Positions 8,294 to 15,251 are shown, numbered from the stretch's first letter. The stretch is 38,911 nucleotides of DNA from Chloroflexi bacterium RBG_13_51_36 (GCA_001796515.1 MGMS01000029.1:1-38911); one strand, 5' to 3'. Numbers and translations are program-made. The notes: generated by a model from the sequence alone, not told the origin.

Positions 8294-8599
8294 CTAAGTC
8301 CTGGAACTTGCGTGCCGCGCTTTCAAAGAAATATCCAGGTCGAGAGCATGTGCAACCTTGAGAAACGTGCTAAGCGTAGTGTTATGAGCACCATTTTCCA
8401 GTCTGGATATGGCAGGTTGCTTTGTTCCAATAATCTCGGCCAGTTGTGCCTGGCTAATCTGTAATTGGTTTCTACGCTCTATTATGCTGCGTATAATCTT
8501 ATACTTTGGCCTTAAGGCATCATATTCCTTGCGAATGCCGGGCCTTTTAAGTAATTCCGCCTCAAATTCTTCGTAATTCGTAGCCTTTTTGTTTATCAC
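8294..8599 (-). CDS. higA: XRE-family antitoxin (HigA-like)
   Basis: A 101-residue protein with a helix-turn-helix of the Cro/C1 type near residues 40-95 (RNQLQISQAQLAEIIGTKQ, then AISRLENG). The N-terminal helix is typical of HigA proteins that pair with Gp49-type toxins. The start is GTG at 8599, with AGGGAG a few bases upstream. It lies 71 bp downstream of the toxin gene on the same strand, the usual HigB-then-HigA order, and has its own consensus promoter with an 18-bp palindrome between the genes. It should neutralise HigB and repress the promoter. Confidence 0.88.
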   Translation of the reverse strand: MINKKATNYEEFEAELLKRPGIRKEYDALRPKYKIIRSIIERRNQLQISQAQLAEIIGTKQPAISRLENGAHNTTLSTFLKVAHALDLDISLKARHASSRT

Positions 8600-8645
8600 T
8601 TAAATACTCCCTACACATATTCCCGATGTATAGTACAGCATAGTA

Positions 8646-8674
8646 AGTATATAACACATATGTTATATTGTCAA
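8646..8674 (-). promoter_or_regulatory. Sigma70-type promoter with embedded operator for the HigA-like gene
   Basis: On the - strand, TTGACA (8674-8669) and TATACT (8651-8646) are separated by exactly 17 bp. The spacer is occupied by an 18-bp inverted repeat (8650-8667, arms TATAACA and TGTTATA on the + strand). The -35 box overlaps the stop codon of the upstream toxin gene. This would give the antitoxin an independent, autorepressed transcript. Confidence 0.8.
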
Positions 8675-9018
8675 CACCTCGCTTTGTAGTCATTCATTCT
8701 GTCAATTGCCAGACACATATCATTCTCCGGTATCTTGTTCCTCTTTTTCTTAATGGCATGTAGTAGAACGAACTTTCTTCCGGTATGTGCAAAGAAGTAT
8801 ATGCGATATATATCCGAACCATGTTTAATTCTGAGCTCTCTAATGCCAGATTGTCCCATCTTGTCAACGTACGGCATGCCGAGCGCGATATTGAATTCTC
8901 TTAATAGCCTAAGTACATGTATGATTTCCGCTATTGCGCCATTAGATTGTCCCAAAATGAAGTCTTTGACGGGCTCGTTACCTCTCTTATCCATGTAGAA
9001 GACAACGTGCCAATCCAT
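8671..9018 (-). CDS. higB: HigB-like toxin (Gp49/RelE-superfamily mRNA interferase)
   Basis: A protein of about 115 residues starting MDWHVVFYMDKRGNEPV, with the phage-derived Gp49 pattern: a beta hairpin, the helix containing VKDFI, the central LRLLREFNIALGMPYVDKM segment, then IRELRIKHGSDIYRIYFF and VLLHAIKKK. The last two correspond to the RelE-fold strands with the basic catalytic face. ATG 9018 is chosen; an in-frame TTG at 9042 is the alternative and neither has a strong ribosome-binding site. The antitoxin follows on the same strand. All core elements are intact, so the toxin is likely functional. Confidence 0.85.
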   Translation of the reverse strand: MDWHVVFYMDKRGNEPVKDFILGQSNGAIAEIIHVLRLLREFNIALGMPYVDKMGQSGIRELRIKHGSDIYRIYFFAHTGRKFVLLHAIKKKRNKIPENDMCLAIDRMNDYKARC

Positions 9019-9108
9019 GTCGGTTATTATTCTGGGTTTCAAATTGACCCACTAGCCAAATCTGCAATATACGTGCTAATGCCCAGCACTGCTGCGTGGC
9101 AGCCAGTA

Positions 9109-9220
9109 CCCCTCTTAAGATAAGAGGGGTTAGGGGAGTTATGAAGAAAGGCACGACCCTGAAGGGTCGCACTACAGATAATCCCCCTCTCAAGACCAGA
9201 GGGGCCAGGGGAGTTACGAA
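9109..9220. repeat. Two hairpin repeats of the CCCCTCTTAAG family
   Basis: Copies lie at 9109-9143 (perfect stem CCCCTCTTA/TAAGAGGGG) and 9183-9220 (CCCCCTCTCAAG variant). Between them is GGCACGACCCTGAAGGGTCG, also found in similar form near 7501 (GGAAGGGTCGCACTAC). The block fills the 259-bp interval upstream of the toxin gene start; no gene is visible in it. Confidence 0.75.
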
Positions 9221-9277
9221 CGAGGATGTACTGCGAGGCTTGAAACGTCGGAAACCATCAACCATCAACCAGAAATC

Positions 9278-10261
9278 CTATTTCATTCTGCTTTTCGGTA
9301 TTTTGATGGCGAAACGACATCTTGCATCGCCTTTCAGCGGTGTTTCCAGCAGTTCGACTTCCACCGGTTCGCCGAAGATTGCGTCGAAATGGAGTTTCTC
9401 AAAGCCGGCGCTGCAATAGCAGAAGGTGGCTGGTATCCTGGGCTTGCCGTCGCGCAGGGCCGTTCTGACAAGCTGGCAGTGGCACGCATAGTACTTCCTC
9501 ATTGTAGGGTCTTTTTCTTTCAGGAATTTCCCGGGGGCATAGGGTATTTTGGTCTTGTAGACCCTGTCGCCCTGTCTCACCCCGGTGCATATTTCCTGAT
9601 TGCCTCTCACGAACTCCACGACTTTGGGAGTGATCTCCTGTTCGAACCACGGTCGTCCTTCTCTCATGCAGTCTTCCAGCTCCTCGATAAGCCTCTCATG
9701 TTCGCCCTTGAGATACTCGTCGATGCTGGCAGACTTTTCAAAACGCTCCTTGCTGTCCTTGAACGCCTCAATGGGGATGTTGTGGTAGTTCCAGGTGAGA
9801 ATGTCCCTGCACGTCCGGGCTGGCAACTCGGCTTCCATTCTATCCAGAATCGTCTTGGTCAGCTTCGGGTAGCTGTCTTGTGGCGAACCCAGAGGCGGCA
9901 TCCCCAAATCATGAAAGACCCTCCGGTGGGCGGCCTTTCCGGCCATCGTCGCCAGTCTTTTACCGATTGCGGGCAACACGTCTGCAGCGCCCAGAAGCCC
10001 GGTGAAGTAGATGTACAGGTCGTTTTTCTTCGCAACATAGCAGTAACGGGCGATGGCGACCAGTCTGTCCTTCGAGTTCTTGCCTTCCTCTATGAGCAGG
10101 GAAATGTAGTCCCTGGGTACATCCAGGCCGGCGGATTTGAGCGTAAGCTTCCTCTTCCTCAGATACTTCTCGAATTCCTTCACCGCCGCTACTGAGGACT
10201 CTATTCCTGTCGCACTTAGTTTGCGCCCTTTGAGAAACTTCCTGAACGCGTTTTCCTTCAA
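9278..10261 (-). CDS. Uncharacterised 327-aa protein with C-terminal Cys-rich 'CHCQLVR / FCYCSAGFEK' domain
   Basis: No function is assigned. The N-terminal ~110 residues are helical and basic (LSATGIESSVAAVKEFEKYLRKR), in a style seen in N-terminal SAM-like or core-binding domains. The middle is helical and acidic. The C-terminal ~90 residues hold YYACHCQLVR, PATFCYCSAGFEK, then PVEVELLETPLKGD and CRFAIKIP. That last pattern resembles small-ligand domains of the V4R / L-2-amino-thiazoline-4-carboxylate hydrolase type, in which a late Cys and the 'G.P..V.LL.S...G...C.F.I' pattern recur. The - strand is chosen over an opposing 268-codon frame because these conserved blocks appear only here. 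It is monocistronic between repeats. Confidence 0.7.
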   Translation of the reverse strand: MKENAFRKFLKGRKLSATGIESSVAAVKEFEKYLRKRKLTLKSAGLDVPRDYISLLIEEGKNSKDRLVAIARYCYVAKKNDLYIYFTGLLGAADVLPAIGKRLATMAGKAAHRRVFHDLGMPPLGSPQDSYPKLTKTILDRMEAELPARTCRDILTWNYHNIPIEAFKDSKERFEKSASIDEYLKGEHERLIEELEDCMREGRPWFEQEITPKVVEFVRGNQEICTGVRQGDRVYKTKIPYAPGKFLKEKDPTMRKYYACHCQLVRTALRDGKPRIPATFCYCSAGFEKLHFDAIFGEPVEVELLETPLKGDARCRFAIKIPKSRMK

Positions 10262-10360
10262 TTCACCCCTTCCTCTTCCGCCATTATACCCTGTTTTGTA
10301 GGCATTCCTAGCGCGAGCGGTAGCCTACCACGTCGTTGCCGGCCCCTCCTCCACCTCACT

Positions 10361-10505
10361 GTCATTGCGAGGAGCCGCAGGCGACGTGGCAATCTCACCT
10401 TGATTCTCTCTCCCCTGGCGGGAGAGAGTTAGAGTGAGGAGGACCGACTGTCATTTGGGTTTGTCTGATTTTTGCTTTTTGACTTTTGTCCAGGGTTTCC
10501 CCTTC
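10361..10505. repeat. Composite repeat block: REP-like, CTCTCCC hairpin and T-rich element
   Basis: In order: GTCATTGCGAGGAGCCGCAG...GCAATCT at 10361-10395; a CTCTCTCCCCTGGCGGGAGAGAG hairpin core at about 10407-10429, followed by TTAGAGTGAGGA; and a T-rich tract with TTTTTGACTTTTGTCCAGGG at about 10470-10495. The third element recurs almost exactly at 14045-14080, and the second at 13686-13720. No gene lies between 10262 and 10554. Confidence 0.7.
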
Positions 10506-10554
10506 CGTGCTTTTCTGATTGACGCCCGGCTTTCGGGGTGCTAAATTCTGCTCC

Positions 10555-10806
10555 GTGTCTAAGAGCTGGGGCAAGGTTGGTATTGCAGTAGGCTTTCTCT
10601 TGTTGTTCGCCGGAGCCCTGGATGTACGGCAACATTACGGACTTTGGGCCGCATCTTCAATCCTGTTTGGCCTGTTCCTTATTCTACTTGGCGCTAGCTT
10701 TGTTGGCGGTGGCCCGCGTCAAAAAACCACACGCCGCGTGAGCTTTGGCTTCCTCGGAGGTGCGCTAGTTCTTCTGGCCATCGCATTGGCGCTCTTCCGA
10801 TCTTAA
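10555..10806 (+). CDS. Small three-helix membrane protein
   Basis: An 83-residue hydrophobic protein if started at GTG 10555 (SKSWGKVGIAVGFLLLF...). Three predicted membrane segments can be read: GIAVGFLLLFAGAL, a middle SSILFGLFLILLGASFV and a final GFLGGALVLLAIALAL, with a basic loop PRQKTTRR between the second and third. No family is recognised. A longer in-frame TTG start at 10519 would place the repeat-derived sequence inside the protein and is not favoured. There is no good ribosome-binding site, so expression is uncertain. Confidence 0.5.
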   Translation: MSKSWGKVGIAVGFLLLFAGALDVRQHYGLWAASSILFGLFLILLGASFVGGGPRQKTTRRVSFGFLGGALVLLAIALALFRS

Positions 10807-10910
10807 ACTTCGATACAAAAAGCACAAGAATATCTTCAATTTCCTTTGTTGTCCCGGTCGTGGCCGGCGCCATAGTTCCCAGGAGCATCAATGCACCGCG
10901 AGATAGACAA

Positions 10911-11080
10911 CCCCCCTCTTAAGATAAGAGGGGTTAGGGGAGTTATGAAAGGAGCCCCTTCCCCCTGTCATTGCGAGGAGCCGCAGGCGACGTGGCAATG
11001 TCTGTAGTACGAGACTTCAGCCTCGTGTTTCCCTCCGAGAATCTCTCTCTTAGGACAAGAGGGATCAAGGGAGTTACGCT
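10911..11080. repeat. Repeat block: two CCCCTCTTAAG hairpins around a REP-like element
   Basis: A perfect copy of the CCCCCTCTTAAGATAAGAGGG hairpin family starts at 10911 (only its 20-base core is quoted elsewhere); a REP-like GTCATTGCGAGGAGCCGCAG copy lies at 10966-11000, and a diverged CTCTCTTAGGACAAGAGGG copy at 11043-11080. The 529-bp gap before ppdK is otherwise empty until the structured leader at 11227. Confidence 0.75.
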
Positions 11081-11226
11081 TGAAGCGCTAGGCTCCTGCG
11101 CGCCGCTATTCAAAGCACTTGAATGAGCGTGCGAAATGTCATACACTTGTAAGTTTATGGGCGCCCGTTTCACAACAATTTCACGATGGTCGTCCTGAAA
11201 TTTGGCAAGACAAACAGCAGAACAAC

Positions 11227-11330
11227 GCAGGGAAAACACCCTGCAGGATATCGGTCGGTGAAGGGGCGGGACAGATTGTCCGGTTGGATCACCGGGGCAT
11301 AAATCCCGTCCTTTTCACAACTTAGGAGGT
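11227..11330 (+). promoter_or_regulatory. Structured 5' leader of the pyruvate phosphate dikinase gene
   Basis: Three stems can be drawn just upstream of the start codon. GCAGGG (11227-11232) pairs with CCCTGC (11239-11244). GGGCGGGA (11264-11271) pairs with TCCCGTCC (11304-11311). Nested inside the latter, CCGGT pairs with ACCGG around a TGGATC loop (about 11280-11295). The outer stem ends in CTTTT, immediately before the ribosome-binding site TTAGGAGGT. This could be an attenuator or translation-controlling leader. It matches no riboswitch class I can name. Confidence 0.45.
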
Positions 11331-11335
11331 GCCAA

Positions 11336-13606
11336 ATGGGCTCGGTATGCTCATTTAAAGCTGGTTTCCATGATAAAGAACAGCTGGGGAACAAGGGGGC
11401 GAACCTTGTTATCATGACCCGGTTGGGCCTGCCGGTCCCGCCGGGTTTCGTGATATCCATCGAAGCCTACAAGAAATGGAAAGACACGGGCATCCCCCCT
11501 GAATCGGAAATCAGGCAATCGCTGAGTGCCCTGGAGGAGGAAATGGGGCGCGCGCTGGGCAAGGGGTTGGAAGTATCGGTCCGCTCTTCGGCCTCGGTGT
11601 CCATGCCCGGGATGATGGATACATTGCTCAATATCGGAGACTATGCCGGTGTACAGGCGGCCATACGCCGTATATTTGAGTCCTGGGACAACCTGCGGGC
11701 CGTGGAATACCGGCGTCTGAACAACATACCCGCGACACTCGGCACCGGGGCCGTAGTCCAGGCTATGGTCTACGGCAATCGCGATGATAATTCGGGCACC
11801 GGGGTGGCCTTTTCGCGTGACCCCAGCACCGGCGCCCGGGGCCTTTTCGGCGAGTACCTCGCAGGGGCGCAGGGAGAAGCCATCGTTTCCGGAACGCACA
11901 CGCCGGAGCCGTTAGCTGCCCTGAGGTCAGCCATGCCGGGGATTTTCGAAGAGCTGGCCGCGATAGCCGATAGGCTGGAGCGTCATTTTTGTGATATGCA
12001 GGATATCGAGTTTACGGTTGAGTCGGGAAAATTATACATTCTCCAGACACGTTCGGGTAAAAGGAGCGGTCACGCAGCAGTAAAAATCGCCATCGATATG
12101 GTCAATGAGGGCATTATTACGCCGGAAGAGGCCGTCATGCGCGTCACAACCGATGATATCCGCGGCATGCTGCATAAACGGCTCAAGGCGGGGGACTACC
12201 AGCCTTTTGTCAGAGGATTGAACGCAGCGCCGGGCGCCGCCGCGGGGAAGATCGTATTCGACGCTAATGGTGCCCTGGCCATGGCCCGTAAGGGCGAGCG
12301 TATCATTCTGGTGCGTCCCGAGACCAACCCGGATGACATCCGGGGCATAGCCGCCGCCGTCGGAGTGCTGACCAAGCGCGGCGGCCTGACCTCTCACGCT
12401 GCTATCATCACCCGCGGCATGGGCAAGCCCTGCGTCTGCGGCGCTGGGGGCATCGCCATCGACCTCGAGGCCCGGCAATTGACCGCCGGAAATGTCACGC
12501 TCCACGAAGGGGACGAGATAACGGTTGATGGTACTGCCGGCGCCGTGTTTGTGGGCGTTCTCCCGATGGAAGATGCCAGCATGACACCCGAACTCGAGAC
12601 GTTATTAAGCTGGGCGGACGGTTTCAAACGGCTCGGCATAAGGGCCAACGCCGACACGCCGGAAATGGTCCTGCAGGCGAGAAACCTGGGTGCGGAAGGC
12701 ATCGGCCTGTGCCGTACGGAACGCATGTTTAATGCCCCCGAAAGGCTCTCGGAGATCCGTGACTTTATCCTGGCCCGCAGCAGTGCCGAGCGCTTGGTGG
12801 CTGTTTCGCACCTGCTCAAGCTGCAGACCCAGGACTTCGCCGCCCTCTTCCGCGAGCTCAAAGGCCTGCCCATCGTCATCCGCCTGCTGGACCTGCCCTT
12901 GCATGAGTTCCTGCCGGCCGAAGGCACGGTCACCGACCCGCGAGTCAAGGAGCGAATCGAGGAACTCAAGGAGACAAACCCTATGCTGGGCCACCGTGGG
13001 GTCAGGTTGGCCATCACCACTCCCGAGATTTACCAGATGCAGATACAGGCCATCGAACGGGCCAGGAAGCAGGTGCCCGCCGATGTTTCTATTATGGTGC
13101 CCCAGGTAATCACTTCACAGGAAGCGCTGAACGTCAAGCAGTTGCTCAAAGGTTCGAAGGCGAAATTCGGGGTCATGATGGAGACGGTACGGGCCTGTAT
13201 GCGCGCCGGCCACCTGGCTGAAGAGGTGGATTTCTTCTCGTTCGGGACCAACGACCTCACCCAGGCAGTCTTCTCGTTCAGCCGCGAAGATGCCGAAAAA
13301 AAGTTCCTTACGACATACCTGGAAATGGGCATACTGCGTGATAATCCCTTTCAGGTGCTTGATGTCAAGGGCGTGGGGCGGCTGATGGAGACCGCCATAT
13401 TCTGGGCGAGACGCGCCAAGAAGGACATAGAAATAGGTGTCTGCGGCGAGCAGGCCGGGGAGCCGCGGTCGGTCGAATACCTGCACGGAATCGGTGTTGA
13501 CTATGTAAGCTGCAGCCCGTTCCGCATACCCATCGCCAGATTGGTGGCGGCGCAGACCGCTATCAAGGGCAAAGACAGGGTATCACAGGTCGCGTCCGCC
13601 ACATGA
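11336..13606 (+). CDS. ppdK: Pyruvate, phosphate dikinase (compact form)
   Basis: Interconverts pyruvate + ATP + Pi with PEP + AMP + PPi. At 756 residues it is about 110-120 shorter than the usual ~875. Domain order is canonical: N-terminal ATP-grasp half (GNKGANLVIMTRLGLPVPPGF; VRSSASVSMPGMMDTLLNIG), nucleotide-binding continuation (YRRLNNIPATLGTGAVVQAM, DIEFTVESGKLYILQTR), the phosphohistidine domain with GGLTSHAAII (His354) and the PEP-binding barrel (GIGLCRTERMF, HRGVRL, FGTNDLTQ, catalytic Cys703 in GVCGEQAGEP). The missing part is the helical stretch that normally lies between LNIG and the FRSW.N.RA segment; here NIGDYAGVQ runs almost directly into IFESWDNLRA. A strong ribosome-binding site (TTAGGAGGT) supports the start. 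It probably works gluconeogenically beside the pyruvate/oxaloacetate enzymes. Confidence 0.95.
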   Translation: MGSVCSFKAGFHDKEQLGNKGANLVIMTRLGLPVPPGFVISIEAYKKWKDTGIPPESEIRQSLSALEEEMGRALGKGLEVSVRSSASVSMPGMMDTLLNIGDYAGVQAAIRRIFESWDNLRAVEYRRLNNIPATLGTGAVVQAMVYGNRDDNSGTGVAFSRDPSTGARGLFGEYLAGAQGEAIVSGTHTPEPLAALRSAMPGIFEELAAIADRLERHFCDMQDIEFTVESGKLYILQTRSGKRSGHAAVKIAIDMVNEGIITPEEAVMRVTTDDIRGMLHKRLKAGDYQPFVRGLNAAPGAAAGKIVFDANGALAMARKGERIILVRPETNPDDIRGIAAAVGVLTKRGGLTSHAAIITRGMGKPCVCGAGGIAIDLEARQLTAGNVTLHEGDEITVDGTAGAVFVGVLPMEDASMTPELETLLSWADGFKRLGIRANADTPEMVLQARNLGAEGIGLCRTERMFNAPERLSEIRDFILARSSAERLVAVSHLLKLQTQDFAALFRELKGLPIVIRLLDLPLHEFLPAEGTVTDPRVKERIEELKETNPMLGHRGVRLAITTPEIYQMQIQAIERARKQVPADVSIMVPQVITSQEALNVKQLLKGSKAKFGVMMETVRACMRAGHLAEEVDFFSFGTNDLTQAVFSFSREDAEKKFLTTYLEMGILRDNPFQVLDVKGVGRLMETAIFWARRAKKDIEIGVCGEQAGEPRSVEYLHGIGVDYVSCSPFRIPIARLVAAQTAIKGKDRVSQVASAT

Positions 13607-13644
13607 AAAAGCGCCCGGCCCCTTCTTGGCATTTTGAGCCTACA

Positions 13645-13795
13645 TTGTCATTCTGAGCGGAGCGAAGAATCTCATCCTTTAGCCATCTCTCCCCTGGCGG
13701 GAGAGACTTGGAGTGAGGGGTATCAACTGTCCTTTGGATTTTGAACTTGATTTGATATTTGTGCTTTGACATTTGAGCTTCATCCGGTTTCCCTA
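13645..13795. repeat. Repeat block after ppdK: CATTCTGAGCGGAGCGAAGAA motif family, CTCTCCC hairpin and T-rich element
   Basis: A GTCATTCTGAGCGGAGCGAA motif (13645-13676) is followed by CTCTCCCCTGGCGGGAGAG (about 13686-13704) with a CTTGGAGTGAGGGG tail. A T-rich tract of the kind seen at 10449 and 14042 runs to 13795. The two CTCTCCC hairpins in the window (here and near 10409) are nearly identical. The 594-bp interval 13607-14200 has no gene. Confidence 0.65.
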
Positions 13796-13813
13796 GCCTC
13801 TAACCCCCGCTTG

Positions 13814-14040
13814 CCCCTGGTCCCTGGTCCCTGGTCCCTGGTTCCTAGCCTCTAGTCTCTAGTCTCTAATCTCCAGTCTCCAGTCCCTAGCCCCTGGTCC
13901 CTGGTCCCTGGTTCCTAGCCCCTAGTCTCTAGTCTCTAATCTCCAGTCTCCAGTCCCTAGCCCCTGGTCCCTGGTCCCTAGTCTCCAATCTCTGATCACC
14001 AATCACCAATTACTGACTCCTGACCCCTGACTACTCTCTT
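13814..14040. repeat. Heptamer-based tandem minisatellite (CCCTGGT / TAGTCTC / CAGTCTC units)
   Basis: Runs of 7-bp words (CCCTGGT, CTAGTCT, TCTCCAG) are organised into a larger unit of 70-77 bp. Unit 1 spans 13814-13890, unit 2 spans 13891-13960, and a third starts at 13961 and decays into TCTGATCACCAATCACCAA. Unit 2 is a near copy of unit 1 with one CCCTGGT fewer, as expected from slipped-strand copying. Similar but degenerate heptamer text occurs at 25150-25300. It encodes nothing and is far too regular for CRISPR. Confidence 0.85.
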
Positions 14041-14041
14041 C

Positions 14042-14082
14042 TTGTCATTTTGACTTTTGTCCAGGGTTTCCCCTTCCTTAGT
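14042..14082. repeat. T-rich dispersed repeat copy
   Basis: TTGTCATTTTGACTTTTGTC followed by CAGGGTTTCCCCTTCC repeats the element at about 10470-10505 almost exactly. Nothing else is recognisable between here and the DUF433 gene at 14201. Confidence 0.65.
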
Positions 14083-14200
14083 ACTTCGGTCCACAGCCAG
14101 AACGCGTCGCTGTAAACGTGACTGACTTCCGTGGTAACCGGGCAATGCGGGTTGTATGTTTGGCAGATTTGGCTTATGATAGACAGCGGAGGCAAGCAAG

Positions 14201-14430
14201 ATGAAATTTGAGCGGATTACTGTTAACCCCGAACAGATATGGGTGGTGTCCCCTGCGTCAGGGGGCTGCGCATTCCTGTGGCTACTATTGTGGGCATGGT
14301 GGCTGAAGGGATGAGCGAAGCTGAAATCCTTCGAGCCTACCCGGACCTCAAAAGAGAAGATATCCGTGAAGCGTTGCGCTATGCTGCCGAAGCGGTCAAG
14401 GAGCGGGAGCTGCCGCTAGTAGCGCCATGA
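14201..14430 (+). pseudogene. Frameshifted DUF433-family antitoxin
   Basis: An ATG at 14201 begins MKFERITVNPEQ, the expected N-terminus of DUF433 antitoxins. The rest of the family sequence (GGVPCVRGLRIPVATIVGMV, then SEAEILRAYPDL and EDIREALRYAAEAV) continues in a different frame from 14239. The junction reads CAGATATGGGT where CAGATGGGT would keep frame, which looks like a 2-bp AT duplication. The second frame could still be translated from ATG 14239 as a 63-aa fragment missing the first strand. The stop overlaps the next ATG (ATGA), as in intact pairs. The alternative is a sequencing or assembly error. Confidence 0.8.
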
Positions 14431-14606
14431 AGTTTCTGGTGGATAATGCCCTGTCGCCGCTAGTCGCCTCTGGACTGCCTTTTCTCTTAGCCAATCTGGC
14501 GAGCCTCCGGAGAAGCTTAGAAGAGGGCAGCGTTGTGGTTCTTGAGGATACGCGGATTCGCCTGCGGTCTCTGCCGGTAGGCGGTGGGGAAACGGCGGCA
14601 ACTTGA
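14427..14606 (+). pseudogene. Internally deleted DUF5615 (PIN-like) toxin remnant
   Basis: A 59-residue frame starting MKFLVDNALSPLVASGL, the classic start of DUF5615 toxins with the first acidic active-site residue. It jumps directly to LANLASLRRSLEEG and VVVLEDTRIRLRSLPVGG, the family's C-terminus. About 50 central residues, including the remaining PIN-like acidic residues, are missing, yet the frame is preserved. It overlaps the DUF433 gene by 4 bp. A nuclease-dead toxin beside a frameshifted antitoxin suggests the module has decayed. Confidence 0.8.
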
Positions 14607-14707
14607 AGAAAGAATTCACCGGACGTTATGGTCTGCCCTGCAGTCTTTGAGCTTAGCCCTCAGTGTTCCTCACTCGCGCTCGGAACAGCCTCTGCAATCG
14701 CTCCCTC

Positions 14708-14858
14708 TGTCATTGCGAGGAGCCGGGCGACGCGGCAATCTCTCGCTCCTCCTCTTAAGGTAAGAGGAGTCAGAGGAGTTATGAATGTAGTGCGAGGCTT
14801 GAAACCTCGGAAACCACCCAACCATCAACTATCAACTATCAACTATCAACTATCAACT
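14708..14858. repeat. Repeat block: REP-like element, CCTCTTAAG hairpin and CAACTAT heptamers
   Basis: GTCATTGCGAGGAGCCGGGC at 14708-14742 is a REP-like copy. CTCCTCTTAAGGTAAGAGGA at 14747-14784 is a hairpin copy in which compensating G-to-A and C-to-T changes keep the stem. At 14822-14858 the heptamer CAACTAT is repeated about five times. Together they fill most of the 310-bp gap 14607-14916; a TATAAT box at 14897-14902 lies at its end. Confidence 0.75.
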
Positions 14859-14916
14859 AACCCCTAGTTAGGTTAGTGAATGTAGGAGGCCTGTGGTATA
14901 ATTCTGAAGGGGAAAA

Positions 14917-15114
14917 ATGGCAAAGGCTAAGTACCTTACTGACGAAAGAGGCAAGAAGACAGCAGTTCTCCTGGATATCAGGGAGTATCAGCGATTCTTG
15001 CAGCGATTAGAAGAACTAGAAGATGCTCTTAGCTTGGACGAAGCGATCCGGACCGCACAGAGTTTTAGGGACTATGGCGAAATTAGAGCTGAGTTGAAGC
15101 AAGAAGGGCGATAA
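14917..15114 (+). CDS. Orphan Phd/RelB-like antitoxin
   Basis: A 65-residue protein: KYLTDERGKKTAVLLDIREY is the beta-strand/helix start of Phd/YefM- and RelB-like antitoxins, followed by FLQRLEELEDALSLDEAI, a helical toxin-wrapping tail. AGGGGAAAA precedes the ATG, and a TATAAT at 14897-14902 gives a plausible -10 (the -35 is weak). No toxin frame follows before the next promoter at 15252, so it is either an orphan antitoxin or a remnant. Confidence 0.7.
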   Translation: MAKAKYLTDERGKKTAVLLDIREYQRFLQRLEELEDALSLDEAIRTAQSFRDYGEIRAELKQEGR

Positions 15115-15251
15115 ACTCAACAAACCCGCCTGAAGCCTGAGGACATCACGCCTGCCTAAACTTCTTGACGGAATCTGCAACCCATATGTTCTCAATCAGA
15201 GCCTAAACATTGACAATTGACGCTTAGCAGCGATAATTCTATGAGCTGTCC

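Noticed and set aside
8987-9268. 93-codon ORF on the - strand and overlapping + strand frame
   Set aside because: Both consist mainly of translated CCCCTCTTAAG hairpin repeats.
9389-10195. 268-codon + strand ORF opposite the uncharacterised protein
   Set aside because: The - strand frame has conserved-looking Cys blocks and a better composition; the + frame has no recognisable motif.
10943-11325. Short ORFs on both strands upstream of ppdK
   Set aside because: Made of repeat sequence and the structured leader; no ribosome-binding site or family resemblance.
13814-14040. CRISPR-like tandem repeats
   Set aside because: The units are contiguous heptamers with no unique spacers and no cas genes.
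14628-14867. 79-codon ORF on the + strand
   Set aside because: It is translated entirely from the REP-like, CCTCTTAAG and CAACTAT repeats; such strings are chance frames of repeats.
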